The translations under genes and the position numbers were made by a program. From Streptomyces sp. TLI_171 (GTDB lineage Bacteria > Actinomycetota > Actinomycetes > Streptomycetales > Streptomycetaceae), in NCBI RefSeq assembly GCF_003610255.1, contig NZ_RAPS01000001.1, forward strand, positions 186,001-250,000: a stretch of 64,000 nucleotides of DNA. Reading direction: 5' to 3'. Positions 1-7,400 of the stretch are shown in pieces. Within the stretch, counting starts at the first letter, position 1; each line of letters opens with the position of its first letter. The notes below the pieces were generated by a model. That model had not been told where the DNA came from, did no database searches, and saw nothing but the letters and a program-made list of their open reading frames with translations.

Positions 1-238
1 GGCGGCCGTCCTGAACCGTCCGCGCGTCCCGCCCGGCGAGCGCGGCCTTCAGTGCGCGGACGGCCAGCAGCACGGCGACGGCGGCGAGTTCGGCGGGTTC
101 GGCGATGCCGCGGTCGGCGGCGGCGTGCTGGCAGACGGAGCACCAGACGGCGCTGGCCCGGCCGCCGTCGGGGTAGTCCAGGGTGGCGGGCACCAGGTAG
201 TGGCAGCCGCAGGCCTGGCAGACGAAGACCAGCGTCAT
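1..238 (-). CDS. Zinc-ribbon-like hypothetical protein (partial, C-terminus outside window)
   Basis: The reading frame opens with ATG at 238 and runs leftwards off the window. The visible 79 residues begin MTLVFVCQACGCHYLVP and carry two cysteine pairs, CQACGC near residues 7-12 and CSVCQH near 33-38, which suits a small zinc ribbon. The rest is Ala/Leu-rich. Its ATG overlaps the TGA of the next upstream gene by 4 bases, so the two are probably translationally coupled. The function is unknown, and the call rests on the cysteine spacing and the coupling. Confidence 0.5.
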   Translation of the reverse strand, partial: MTLVFVCQACGCHYLVPATLDYPDGGRASAVWCSVCQHAAADRGIAEPAELAAVAVLLAVRALKAALAGRDARTVQDGR

Positions 239-396
239 CGCAGTACCACCCCCGCACCTCCGCACACCGAGCACGGCGACCAGTAGGTGCGCCGCACCGG
301 TTGCTGCGCCCCTCGCGAATCGGTCTCCACGGTGTGCTCGGTCTTCTCCGTCCCGCGCGCCCCGCCGCAGCCCGGGCAGGTCTGCTGCTCAGCCAT
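235..396 (-). CDS. Small DnaJ-type zinc-finger protein
   Basis: This is a 53-residue protein starting at ATG 396. It has two CxxCGG knuckles, CPGCGG near residues 7-12 and CSVCGGAG near 42-49, like the central repeats of DnaJ. Stand-alone mini-proteins of this type are common in streptomycetes and have no assigned role. A longer in-frame start exists upstream, but MAEQQTCPGCGG is the natural start of the conserved part. Its stop overlaps the start of the downstream zinc-ribbon gene (ATGA), giving a two-gene unit. Confidence 0.6.
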   Translation of the reverse strand: MAEQQTCPGCGGARGTEKTEHTVETDSRGAQQPVRRTYWSPCSVCGGAGVVLR

Positions 397-544
397 CGGC
401 CACCTCCAGACCACCGACCGTAGCGCGCCGACCCCCGTCAGCGACAGCGGTTCGCCGTCGGACCACCCGTCGAATCCGTTTCGGGAGCGCACGGATGCAC
501 GATCGCTACCTCGGCCGCCCCGGCCGCCCCGGCCCGACGCTCCG

Positions 545-871
545 TCAGGGTGCGGACGGGGGCGGGGTCGCCGGGGCCGGCCAGTCCGCGGGGGACGCCT
601 CCACGTCGTTGCCGCGCACCCACACCGTGGAGACCCCGAGCAGCCGGCGGATCACCGCGAAGCCGCCCTCCCAGCCGCCGGGCAGCCGCAGCCGCCCCGA
701 CCGGACGGTCCCGGCGCTGAACCGGGTGTCGCCGCTCTCCAGCACGCCCGTCCAACCGGGAAGCCCCATCTCCGGGACGTTGCCGGTCAGTTCGACCTCG
801 ACCGGGATCCGGAGGCCGTCGGCCAGCAGCAGGGCGGGGCCCCGGTACACGGGGGTGTCGGGTGAGCTCAT
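545..871 (-). CDS. Hypothetical protein resembling DUF4873
   Basis: This 108-residue soluble protein starts at ATG 871. The stretch VYRGPALLLADGLRIPVEVE, then LTGNVPEMGLPGWTGVL, resembles the opening of DUF4873 domains, where a glycine-rich strand precedes a conserved tryptophan. There is no signal peptide or membrane segment. The frame is open further upstream, but that extension is Arg/Pro-rich and looks non-coding. No function is known and the family assignment is tentative. Confidence 0.5.
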   Translation of the reverse strand: MSSPDTPVYRGPALLLADGLRIPVEVELTGNVPEMGLPGWTGVLESGDTRFSAGTVRSGRLRLPGGWEGGFAVIRRLLGVSTVWVRGNDVEASPADWPAPATPPPSAP

Positions 872-1068
872 GCCTAGAAGCCTGCGGGAGCGGCCCACAT
901 CTCCGCAAATCTGCGCAAACCCTGTATTCCGGGCGCGCTGCGGCCGTTCCGTCGGGTGGAGTACTCCGTTCCGTGGCCGTCCGGTCACCTTCAACCCCGC
1001 CGGATGGTGCAATATGACATTGCATCAGCCGGGACAGGCCCGACTGATGGAGCATCAGGAGAACTCCC

Positions 1069-1506
1069 ATGATCAAGCCCTTGGCCGTCCTGACCGGAGC
1101 GGCGGCACTGTCCGTGGCCGCGACGATCCCGGCGACGGCGGCCGGCTCCGAGACCCCGCAGACCACCACGGTGTGCAGCCCGTCCGGCCTCCAGGCGGGT
1201 CTGGCCACCAAGGTCTGCGCGGAGCGGACGGGCGAGCAGGTCCGGATCTACGGCACCGTCGGTCTGGCCGGCCCGCCGTCCCCCGGCACCCCGTGGCCCC
1301 CGCAGCAGCAGCTGCTCACCACCCTCGGCGCGGACAGCCCGGCCGGGACGCTCACCGGCAACGTGGTCTTCACCGGCTCGACCAGGACGGTCGGCGACCT
1401 CACCGGCACCGTCGCCTGCGACGGCCCGATCCGCGCGAGCTTCGCGGTCGCCTCCTACCCCTGGGCGCCCAACCCCGTCCACCTCGACGCGGTCGTCCCC
1501 TGCTGA
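1069..1506 (+). CDS. Small secreted protein
   Basis: The 145-residue product begins MIKPLAVLTGAAALSVAATI and has a classic Sec signal peptide, with a likely cut after ATAA near residue 25. The mature part has four cysteines (VCSP, KVCAE, VACDG and the C-terminal cysteine), suggesting two disulfides outside the cell. A good ribosome site (AGGAGA) lies 9 bases upstream of the ATG. The protein is not recognised, and nothing around it explains its job. A strong hairpin follows the stop codon. Confidence 0.7.
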   Translation: MIKPLAVLTGAAALSVAATIPATAAGSETPQTTTVCSPSGLQAGLATKVCAERTGEQVRIYGTVGLAGPPSPGTPWPPQQQLLTTLGADSPAGTLTGNVVFTGSTRTVGDLTGTVACDGPIRASFAVASYPWAPNPVHLDAVVPC

Positions 1507-1516
1507 CACCCGGCCG

Positions 1517-1550
1517 GGCCGGGCCGCCCCGACCCGGGGGCGGCCCGGCC
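1517..1550 (+). terminator. GC-rich hairpin after the small secreted protein gene
   Basis: GGCCGGGCCGCCCC at 1517-1530 pairs perfectly with GGGGCGGCCCGGCC at 1537-1550 around a 6-base loop. It sits 11 bases after the stop at 1506. There is no T-run, which is usual for actinomycete terminators. Confidence 0.6.
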
Positions 1551-1850
1551 CCGTCAGCGGTCGAGGAAGAACCCGGGAACCAGCACCACCGCGGAACCCA
1601 GCAGGCTCCCGTCCGCATCCGTCGCGGCACCGACCCGGACGACAGCACGGCCACGGGCACCGCCACCAGCAGGACCGCCGGCAGGCACCCGCCGAGGAAG
1701 ATCGCCACCACCGGCACCCGGACCGCGGCCGCACCCCCGTCACCCACGTTCGCACCCGGACGAGATCGGGTCGCTGGAGCCGCCGCCGGTCCGCGTTCGC
1801 CCTCCGCGATACCGGCGCCACCGTCCGCCGCCCGCGGAGATGCTCCGACC
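1551..1850. other. Gene-poor stretch with a possible degraded small membrane-protein gene
   Basis: No intact gene is convincing here. On the minus strand one frame encodes a hydrophobic run (VVAIFLGGCLPAVLLVAVP), while the adjacent frame ends SAVVLVPGFFLDR with a stop at 1557-1559. Joined by a one-base shift these would make a short membrane protein, so this may be a decayed gene. This is inference from two short frames only. Confidence 0.25.
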
Positions 1851-2363
1851 ATGACCCCGCGCATCGAACTGGTCCTCGGCGACCTCACCGAGCAGGACAC
1901 GGACGCCGTCGTCACCGCGGCCAACGAATCACTGCTCGGGGGCGGCGGCGTCGACGGAGCCGTGCACCGCGCCGCCGGCCCCCGCCTCGCCGCGGCCGGC
2001 GCGCCGCTCGCCCCGTGCGACCCGGGCGACGCCAGGGCCACGCCCGCCTTCGACCTCTTCCCGCCCGTCCGGCACGTGATCCACACCGTCGGCCCGGTCT
2101 GGGAGGGCGGGGAGCACGGCGAGGCCGAGACCCTGGCCTCCTGCTACCGCCGCTGCCTGGCCGTCGCCGACGAGCTGGGCGCCCGCACCCTGGCATTCCC
2201 GGCCATCGCCACCGGCGCCTACGGCTTCCCGCCCGCCGAAGCCGCCCGGATCGCGCTCGACACGCTCACCGGCACGCCCACCGCCGTCGCGCTGATCCGC
2301 CTGGTCGCGTTCGACGCCGCGTCCCACCGCCACCTGCAGGACGCCCTGACGGCCCGTCAGTAG
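1851..2363 (+). CDS. Macro-domain protein (O-acetyl-ADP-ribose deacetylase-like)
   Basis: The 170-residue product is a single macro domain that binds ADP-ribose and, in the YmdB/MacroD group, hydrolyses O-acetyl-ADP-ribose or removes ADP-ribose from proteins. Motifs seen are GDLTEQDTDAVVTAANESLLGGGGVDGAVH near residues 10-40 in two parts (substrate loop with Asn and the GGGVDGAI-type loop), HVIHTVGP near 74-81, and FPAIATGAYGFP near 115-126 (phosphate-binding loop). ATG at 1851 is chosen because the longer open frame upstream is Pro/Arg-rich with no similarity. It is the first of two macro-domain genes in this window. Confidence 0.88.
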   Translation: MTPRIELVLGDLTEQDTDAVVTAANESLLGGGGVDGAVHRAAGPRLAAAGAPLAPCDPGDARATPAFDLFPPVRHVIHTVGPVWEGGEHGEAETLASCYRRCLAVADELGARTLAFPAIATGAYGFPPAEAARIALDTLTGTPTAVALIRLVAFDAASHRHLQDALTARQ

Positions 2364-2367
2364 CGCC

Positions 2368-2684
2368 TCACGCCGGACCGCGTCCCGAGGCGGAGTCGCC
2401 GCCCGCCCGCACCGCTTCGAGCACCGCGGCGAGCAGGGCGGCGAGTTCGGGCGACGCCTCCCACTCCGCGGCGGTGGGGTGCCAGGTGAGGCTGCCGCCC
2501 GGGGCGTCCGGGCGGCCGTGGGCGATCGTCACGGTCCGTCGGCCCTTCCGGTCCGGGCCCGTCACGCTCAGCTGCAGGTGCCGCACGTGGAAGCGGCGGG
2601 AGTACTCGCCCCGAAGATCTCCAGCACCCGGCCGTCGAAGGAGGAGAAGTCGGACCCCACCGTCGCCGTGATCTCGTCGTGCAT
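2368..2684 (-). pseudogene. Frameshifted conserved hypothetical gene
   Basis: Translation from ATG 2684 gives MHDEITATVGSDFSSFDGRV and then LEIFG, after which the frame ends quickly. One base over, the sequence continues as EYSRRFHVRHLQLSVTG, then GRRTVTIAHGRPDAP, to a stop at 2368. The junction is a run of four Gs (minus strand) near 2620. Together they read as one protein of about 105 residues. A one-base indel has broken it, or the G run was miscalled. The downstream half alone (72 residues) would start at an internal ATG. The function is unknown. Confidence 0.55.
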
Positions 2685-2731
2685 GGCCGGACCCTACGCG
2701 CGCCGTCCGGCCACCGCCAGGCCCCCTTCCG

Positions 2732-3187
2732 CTACTCCTCCCCCAGCAGCCGTCCGATCAGCCGGTTCAGGTCGACGTGCTCCTGCTCGCAGCCGACCGG
2801 CACCACGCACTCCGTCAGCCGCAGGAAGCTCCGCAGTTCCTCGGCGGACATCCGCAGCAGCGCGTCCTCGCCCTCACCGCGCAGCGACAGGAGCACGTCG
2901 CCGTCCTCCGCGCCGTGCCCGGGGCGGACCGTCAGATCCCCCATTCCGGCGGGCCCTTCCAGACCGGCCAGCAGCAGGTCCCGCGACAGCGCCCAGGTCA
3001 CCGGTTCCGGCTGCTCGACGTGGCTGTCCAGGTGAACGACGAACGGCTCCTCGGCGCGGTACCGCAGGCTCGCCGCGACGGGCAGCTCCAGCTCCGGCGC
3101 GACCACCACCTCGACCACCAGGTACACCGTCAGCCGCATCGCCGCGCAGCGCTGCGGCGGCACCACGCCCTCCTCGTCCTCGCTCAC
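2732..3187 (-). CDS. SsgA-family sporulation/cell-division regulator
   Basis: SsgA-like proteins (SALPs) occur only in morphologically complex actinomycetes, where they guide septum placement and spore-wall synthesis. The 151-residue product fits: a beta-rich start (LTVYLVVE), LRYRAEEPFVVHLDSHV near residues 41-57, a WALSRDLLLAGLEGPAG stretch, the VRPG region, and the C-terminal helix LRSFLRLTECVVPVGCEQEH. The start may really be the internal ATG at residue 17, since the first 16 residues are acidic and poorly conserved. It is a single gene with no partner. Which SALP subgroup it belongs to cannot be told by eye. Confidence 0.85.
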   Translation of the reverse strand: MSEDEEGVVPPQRCAAMRLTVYLVVEVVVAPELELPVAASLRYRAEEPFVVHLDSHVEQPEPVTWALSRDLLLAGLEGPAGMGDLTVRPGHGAEDGDVLLSLRGEGEDALLRMSAEELRSFLRLTECVVPVGCEQEHVDLNRLIGRLLGEE

Positions 3188-3489
3188 CTCCCACCCCCGC
3201 CAGGACGGCCCGCTCCCCGCCCCCGCCCTGGCAGAAACGATTCCTCATCTGTCTCGCGGTCAACTCCCGCGCGCCGCAGCGCCTCACCAACGTGCACACC
3301 TGCACAACGACGCCGGGCACGATCGGTGACACCCGGCCGGACAGCGGAATGCCCCTCGGCGCGCACGCCACGAGATCCGCGTCGTGCCGGCAGGCGCGAA
3401 GCGGTCACCGCAGGCGCCGTTCGGTCGCGCCGGCCCTTTGTGATCGCTCGCACGGAGGTGAAGCGGCCAACGCCCTGGTCGGGATCGCT
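3188..3489. other. Intergenic region upstream of the SsgA-like gene
   Basis: About 300 bases with no supportable gene. It must hold the promoter of the minus-strand SsgA-like gene. It has lower GC than its surroundings in places (for example around 3235-3260) and borders the truncated gene at 3490, so it may include a deletion scar. Confidence 0.3.
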
Positions 3490-3744
3490 TTGAACGACGA
3501 CGACCGAGAGTTCGTCGAGCACTGGTGCGTGGAGCTCGGGAAGCGCGCCGTTGCGGGCAGTCCGCTTCTCGGGCTGGCCGGCCTGTGCCTGGGCCATACC
3601 GCTCGACGCTTCGGCCGTCTCTCCGCCGACGCCCTCGCGCTGGCGAAGTCGCTTGCCGGGCGCGCTGAAACGGACCCGACGGACGTCGATACTCGGGCTC
3701 TCGACGGCTATGACGACGTCCGGAGCTTCCTTCACCTGCGGTGA
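3490..3744 (+). pseudogene. 5'-truncated conserved hypothetical gene
   Basis: The frame reads LNDDDREFVEHWCVELGKR, then LLGLAGLCLGHTARRFGRLS, ending ALDGYDDVRSFLHLR with TGA at 3742-3744. This matches a small streptomycete family of HEAT-like helical proteins with the pattern GHTARRFG and a final DDVR. The only start near the conserved beginning is a TTG at 3490; there is no ATG or GTG in frame and no ribosome site, so the first residues appear to be lost. It lies beside the IS630 relic and probably decayed with it. Confidence 0.45.
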
Positions 3745-3848
3745 CGAGGCCCCGGGGGGCATGACGACGAGGGCAGGCGGTTTCTGCAGAGTCCGCAGGG
3801 GCACCGGGTCGGTGGTGGCCTGACGCCAGGCCCAAGTGGTGCTGCTGT

Positions 3849-4041
3849 CACGAGTTCGGGCCGCACCCCGGTCGGCAGTGGGCCGAGCGCGGTGGCAAGG
3901 GGAAGGACCGCGACCGCGAGCCCAGCCCCGGCGGCGGGCCACCTACAGCCGACCGCACGGCGTCCGACACCTGTTCGCCGCCTACGACCTCGCCAACGAC
4001 CAGCTGTACGGCCACGTCAAGGAGACCGAGCACCGCTCCAA
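3849..4041 (+). mobile_element. IS630-family transposase relic
   Basis: Two short frames encode parts of an IS630/DDE transposase core. The frame from 3852 gives EFGPHPGRQWAERGGKGKDR. After a one-base shift near 3935 the next frame gives RRATYSRPHGVRHLFAAYDL, then YGHVKETEHRS. The first carries the DEFGP-type catalytic aspartate region with the Asp replaced by the preceding His codon; the second is the typical GVRHLFAA strand. Both ends of the gene and any inverted repeats are missing. It is dead. Confidence 0.65.
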
Positions 4042-4142
4042 TTCGCCCTCCAAGTCGTCACCAGGGCGAACGTTGCCGGTTGCTGGTCAGTCGGACGCTC
4101 GATCGCCAAGACGTGTTCGTGCGCCAGTCTGGTCGGAGGGGG

Positions 4143-4670
4143 TCAGATATCCAGGGAGCTCAAGTCCAGCCGCCAGTCGTTGGACTGCAGCCAGGTGCCC
4201 TTGGGGTATTCGAAGGAGAGCTTGCCGGCGAGCTCGAACCCGGCCTTGCGGCACACCGCGTTCGACGCCGCGTGGTCCACGTGGGGGAACGCGTGCAGGT
4301 AGCGCCGTGCGCCGCGCGCCGCCGCCCGGTCCGCTGCCAACCGCAGGGCGGCAGCGGCGTATCCGTGACCGCCGAACTCCGGGAGGATCCCGTATCCGGT
4401 CTCGTACACGTCCTCACCGTCCCACTCCCGCTCCCAGTACCCGACCGAACCGATCGCCTCGTCACCGAGTCGGACGATCAGCATCTCGCCGCCGTCAAGA
4501 CGCAGGTAGCGCTGATGACGATCGACGATCGCCTGCTCGGTCTCGGGCCCTCCGAGATGTTCGGTCATCTCGGGGGTGTTCTGGCGGTGCAGGATCTCCA
4601 GACCCGCGTCGGACCATGAATCGAGGCGAAGAGTGTTCACGGCGCGGAGAATACGCTCCGCCACCGACAT
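4143..4670 (-). CDS. GNAT-family (RimJ/RimL-like) N-acetyltransferase
   Basis: The product of about 175 residues transfers an acetyl group from acetyl-CoA to an amine. It shows the RimJ/RimL pattern: LRLDSWSDAGLEILHRQNTP at the N-terminus, MLIVRLGDEAIGSVGYWERE as strands 2-3, YETGYGILPEFGGHGYAAAA as strand 4 and the acetyl-CoA pyrophosphate loop (a variant of Q/RxxGxG/A, here FGGHGYA), and NAVCRKAGFELAG as the C-terminal half. The ATG at 4670 is chosen; a GTG at 4682 and a GTG at residue 11 (NTLRL) are alternatives. It sits between an IS630 relic and an intact IS5 element. The substrate is unknown. Confidence 0.8.
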   Translation of the reverse strand: MSVAERILRAVNTLRLDSWSDAGLEILHRQNTPEMTEHLGGPETEQAIVDRHQRYLRLDGGEMLIVRLGDEAIGSVGYWEREWDGEDVYETGYGILPEFGGHGYAAAALRLAADRAAARGARRYLHAFPHVDHAASNAVCRKAGFELAGKLSFEYPKGTWLQSNDWRLDLSSLDI

Positions 4671-4765
4671 GATCGGCAGCACGGCCGCCCCAGCTCACCG
4701 GGACCAGCCCACCGAGACCAGCCCCCGCCAACTCTCCGAGGCGACCGTTGCCCGATGCGGCACTA

Positions 4766-4789
4766 GGGACCGTATTTGGTCGTGATCAA
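4766..4789 (+). repeat. IS5 element terminal inverted repeat (transposase 3' end)
   Basis: It begins GGGACCGTATTTGGTCGTGA and continues TCAA. It matches the reverse complement of 5840-5863 at 19 of 24 positions; the inner GTGATCAA is identical in both. Confidence 0.8.
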
Positions 4790-5789
4790 GAGGTGGCCTT
4801 GGTGAGGTCCTTGATCCAGATCATCGAGGCGCGGAGGTGGAGGCCGGCGAGGTAGCTCTCGGGTGTCTTGTCGAACCGGGTGGCAATGCCCCGCCAGGCC
4901 TTCATCCTGTTGATCAGGCGCTCGACGGTGTTCCGTTCCTTGTAAAGCTCGGCGTCGTGGCGGACGGGCCGGCCGCCCCTGCCGCCCTTCTTCTTGCGGT
5001 TGGCGGCCTGGTCCCGCTTCTCCGGTATGACGGCCTTGATGTGCCGTTCGCGCAGGTGGGCGCGGTTGCCGCGGGAGGAGTAGGCCTTGTCCCCGGCGAC
5101 CGCGTCGGGCCGGGTGGGGGGACGGCCGACGGGCCCGCGGACCCGGACCTTCGCCAGCACGGGGATGAACTGCGGGCTGTCGGCGGCCTGCCCCTCGGTC
5201 AGGACGATCGCCAGCGGGCGGCACTTGCGTTCGCCGGCGATGTGGACCTTGCTGGTCTGCCCGCCTCTGGACCGTCCGAGCAGGGCCGCCTTCAGGCGGA
5301 GTCTGCGTCTGCGTCGGACGCGTCGTCGCTCGTTCCGTTCCGGGTCGTCTGCGGTGTGCTGCCCGTCTTGTTCCTTCGGGCGGCCCCCTTTTGCCGGGCC
5401 TTCTCCGCCTCCTCGGCGGCCTTCTCCAGGTCGGCGAGGGTGTCGGGGTCGAGGTGCATCCCGGCGGCGTCGTGGTGGGCCCGGACGGTGGTGGAATCCA
5501 CGCTGACCAGTGACAAGTCCACCTCACCCCGCTTCGCGGCCGCCGCGATCGCGCCCTCCAGAAGGGCCTCGAACACGCCGGCGTCCCGCCACTGCCGGAA
5601 GCGGTTGTGGACCGTCGACCAGGCACCGAACTCGCTCGGCATCTCCCTCCACTGGCCGCCCGTCCGGAACCGCCAGATCACGCCCTCGAACTGCCGACGC
5701 AGCCGCTCGGGGTACGGGCCGTACTCGCCAATCGGCAGGTACGGCCCGATGAACTCCCACTCGGCATCAGTCAGTTGCACTCGCGTCAC
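4786..5789 (-). CDS. IS5-family transposase, two frames joined by a likely programmed -1 frameshift
   Basis: Frame A (5789 to 5292) opens MTRVQLTDAEWEFIGPYLP and contains WRFRTGGQWREMPSEFG and LVSVDSTTVRAHH, which holds the first DDE aspartate. Frame B (ending at 4786) supplies RLRLKAALLGRSRGGQTSKV, VAGDKAYSSRGNRAHLRE (second Asp) and YKERNTVERLINRMKAWRGI (the E and the Y-(2)-R-(3)-E-(6)-K region). Frame B lies one base back from A and stays open upstream to a run CAAAAGGGGG (complement of 5384-5393), a credible slippery site. A -1 slip there gives one transposase of about 330 residues, normal for the family. Confidence 0.8.
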
Positions 5790-5839
5790 ACAACACGATC
5801 TATCGGATCAGGCGCGACCGCGAAGGCGAAACCCGCAGA

Positions 5840-5863
5840 TTGATCACAACCCGATACGTGCCC
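5840..5863 (-). repeat. IS5 element terminal inverted repeat (transposase 5' end)
   Basis: Read on the minus strand it begins GGGCACGTATCGGGTTGTGA and continues TCAA, pairing with 4766-4789. The flanking CTAG at 5863-5866 mirrors CTAG at 4763-4766. Confidence 0.8.
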
Positions 5864-6150
5864 TAGTTCGCCGCGAGCCGCCGCTCCAGGTCCGCGAGGT
5901 ACGCCTCGCCGTAGGCGTCCGCCAGGTCGTCCAGGTCGATCATCGGCGGGATGTCGATGACGGGCTGACGCTCGATCAGGAACGCCACCGTCTCCCGCAC
6001 GATCCGGCTCTCCTCCGCGGCGCCCACGCCCGGCCGCTCCACCACGGCGTCGGTGACCCGGACCCGGGTGGACGCCTCCGTCGTCTCCTCCTCCACCCGC
6101 ACCAGGTACTCGCGGTCCCCCAGTGACTCCACCCGGATCTCAGCAGCCAT
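5863..6150 (-). CDS. Hypothetical protein of 95 residues
   Basis: The protein starts at ATG 6150 behind a GGAAGGA-like ribosome site and opens MAAEIRVESLGDREYLVRVE. It is strongly acidic, with beta-rich sequence in the first half and a helical, Leu/Asp-rich end (MIDLDDLADAYGEAYLADLE). There is no known motif or membrane segment. Its TAG stop is the CTAG target site of the IS5 element, so the insertion landed at the very end of the gene and left the protein intact. Any downstream co-transcribed gene would have been cut off. Confidence 0.6.
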   Translation of the reverse strand: MAAEIRVESLGDREYLVRVEEETTEASTRVRVTDAVVERPGVGAAEESRIVRETVAFLIERQPVIDIPPMIDLDDLADAYGEAYLADLERRLAAN

Positions 6151-6419
6151 GACGCAGGTCGTCCTTCCCTCGGCACCCCACCGGGCCGACCACCGACCCG
6201 CGGGCCCTCTCACCATACGACGCACCCGCACCGTCCCGCGGTTGACGCCCCCTCATGGGCAGCCGAGTGCTCGCGGTTGAAGCTCCGGCTCGGCTGCGAC
6301 CGGGCGACGCCGTTGCAGGATCACAGGATGCCACCGGCCGGCGGCCGCGTGGGCCGAGTGTCCTGGGTGCGTGACAGGCTGCTGCCCGACATCGGGAGCC
6401 GGATCGGGGAGTTGGCGCG

Positions 6420-6740
6420 GTGGGTTTCGAGGGCGAGGTCTGGCGGCTGATGCGGGAGCAGGAGCTGCTTGGCGAGATCGTGATCGACGAGGCCGACTTT
6501 CCGTGGCTGAACGGGCGCTTCGTGCCGACCCCGGGGTTCGACGAGGTGAGGCCGTGGTTCGCGGAGTCGCTGGCGCTGCTGGACGCGGAGGAGTACGAGC
6601 GGTTCGACGCGGCCTACGACCGGATCGCTGGCGCCCTGTCGCTGGTGGCCCCGGAGGGCCCGGTCGCGGAGTTCCTGCTCCACATCAGCGAGGACCGCGC
6701 CTGGTTCCGGTGGAGTGACGAACCGTTCGACGAGGACTGA
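6420..6740 (+). CDS. Conserved hypothetical protein
   Basis: This 106-residue soluble protein starts at GTG 6420 and reads GFEGEVWRLMREQELLGEIV, then EADFPWLNGRFVPTPGFDEV, ending acidic (WSDEPFDED). The pattern of a short beta strand, a DFPWL-type turn and an F-rich helix is seen in a widespread streptomycete family with no known role. No ribosome site is obvious before the GTG. A second open frame just upstream (ATG 6329, MPPAGGRVGRVSWVRDRLLP) could be a mis-framed N-terminus, but this is not certain. Confidence 0.6.
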   Translation: MGFEGEVWRLMREQELLGEIVIDEADFPWLNGRFVPTPGFDEVRPWFAESLALLDAEEYERFDAAYDRIAGALSLVAPEGPVAEFLLHISEDRAWFRWSDEPFDED

Positions 6741-6830
6741 AACCGGAGCCTCGCGCCCGCCCGGCACTGGTGCGTCCGTTGACGGAGGCGGAGCCCGGGA
6801 AGGCGCAGGTGTTCGCCGCCGGGCTCCTCC

Positions 6831-7265
6831 TCACTGGCAGAGCTCCGCGCGGCGCGGGTCGTATCCGAGCGAGATCGGTCCCATGTCGGTGCCGTCCGGG
6901 TTGGTGCCCTTCGCGTGGGCTTCCACCCGCCAGACGCCGATCAGGCAGACGGTGTTGACGACGCTGTAGGTGAGGCCGTTGGAGTCGGGGATCCGGGTGT
7001 CGGGTGGGGTGGTCGCCTTGGTGTGCCACTCGTTCTGGAACGGGATCGGCGGGGCGTACTTCAGTTCCAGCGCCATGCTGAACGCCGAGGGGGACGGATC
7101 GCACCGGGCGGTCACGGTGGCGCCCGTGCTTCCGCCCATGCGGCCGAGGACGACCTGGTAGTAGCACGAGGCGCGGTTCGGGTCGTTGCCGTGCGGCGCG
7201 GCGCAGCCGGCCACCACCGTCAGCAGGAGGCAACCGAGGATTCCGGCAGAGGACTTGTGACGCAC
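6831..7265 (-). CDS. Putative lipoprotein
   Basis: The 144-residue product starts MRHKSSAGILGCLLLTVVAG followed by CAAP, giving a type II signal with lipobox VVAGC. Lipidation would fall on the cysteine near residue 21 and anchor the protein to the outer face of the membrane. The mature part has four further cysteines (SCYYQ, ARCDP, VCLIG, ELCQ), fitting two disulfides. It is not recognised beyond this. It is monocistronic between convergent and same-strand neighbours. Confidence 0.7.
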   Translation of the reverse strand: MRHKSSAGILGCLLLTVVAGCAAPHGNDPNRASCYYQVVLGRMGGSTGATVTARCDPSPSAFSMALELKYAPPIPFQNEWHTKATTPPDTRIPDSNGLTYSVVNTVCLIGVWRVEAHAKGTNPDGTDMGPISLGYDPRRAELCQ

Positions 7266-7359
7266 GCGGGCTCCGGTCGGCTGGCGGGCGGGTCCGTCGC
7301 TCCTTGGTTACCCCGCCCGGCGCCCCCCGACCCGTCCGGTTCGAGGGGGCGCGGGCGAC

Positions 7360-7392
7360 GGTCCGCCCGGCCCGGCCGGGGCCGGGCGGACC
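7360..7392 (-). terminator. Strong hairpin terminator after the histidine phosphatase gene
   Basis: GGTCCGCCCGGCCC (7360-7373) pairs perfectly over 14 bases with GGGCCGGGCGGACC (7379-7392) around a 5-base loop, 9 bases past the stop of the minus-strand gene at 7401. Confidence 0.75.
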
Positions 7393-7400
7393 GGGGGTGG

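Larger units (their letters stand above)
4766..5863 (-). mobile_element. Complete IS5-family insertion sequence
   Basis: This is a 1.1-kb element bounded by imperfect inverted repeats (19 of 24 positions match) at 4766-4789 and 5840-5863. It is flanked on both sides by CTAG, consistent with a TA or CTAG target duplication as in the IS427/IS5 groups. It encodes one transposase split over two frames. The insertion falls exactly on the stop codon of the gene at 5863-6150. The ends, target duplication and slippery site are all intact, so it may still be mobile. Confidence 0.85.

Noticed and set aside
495-1850. Long N-terminal extension of the macro-domain gene from 495
   Set aside because: It is Pro/Arg-rich, overlaps the secreted protein gene at 1069-1506 and lacks similarity; ATG 1851 fits the domain edge.
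3849-4041. Functional IS630 transposase
   Set aside because: Only about 60 codons of core remain, in two frames, and no inverted repeats are found.
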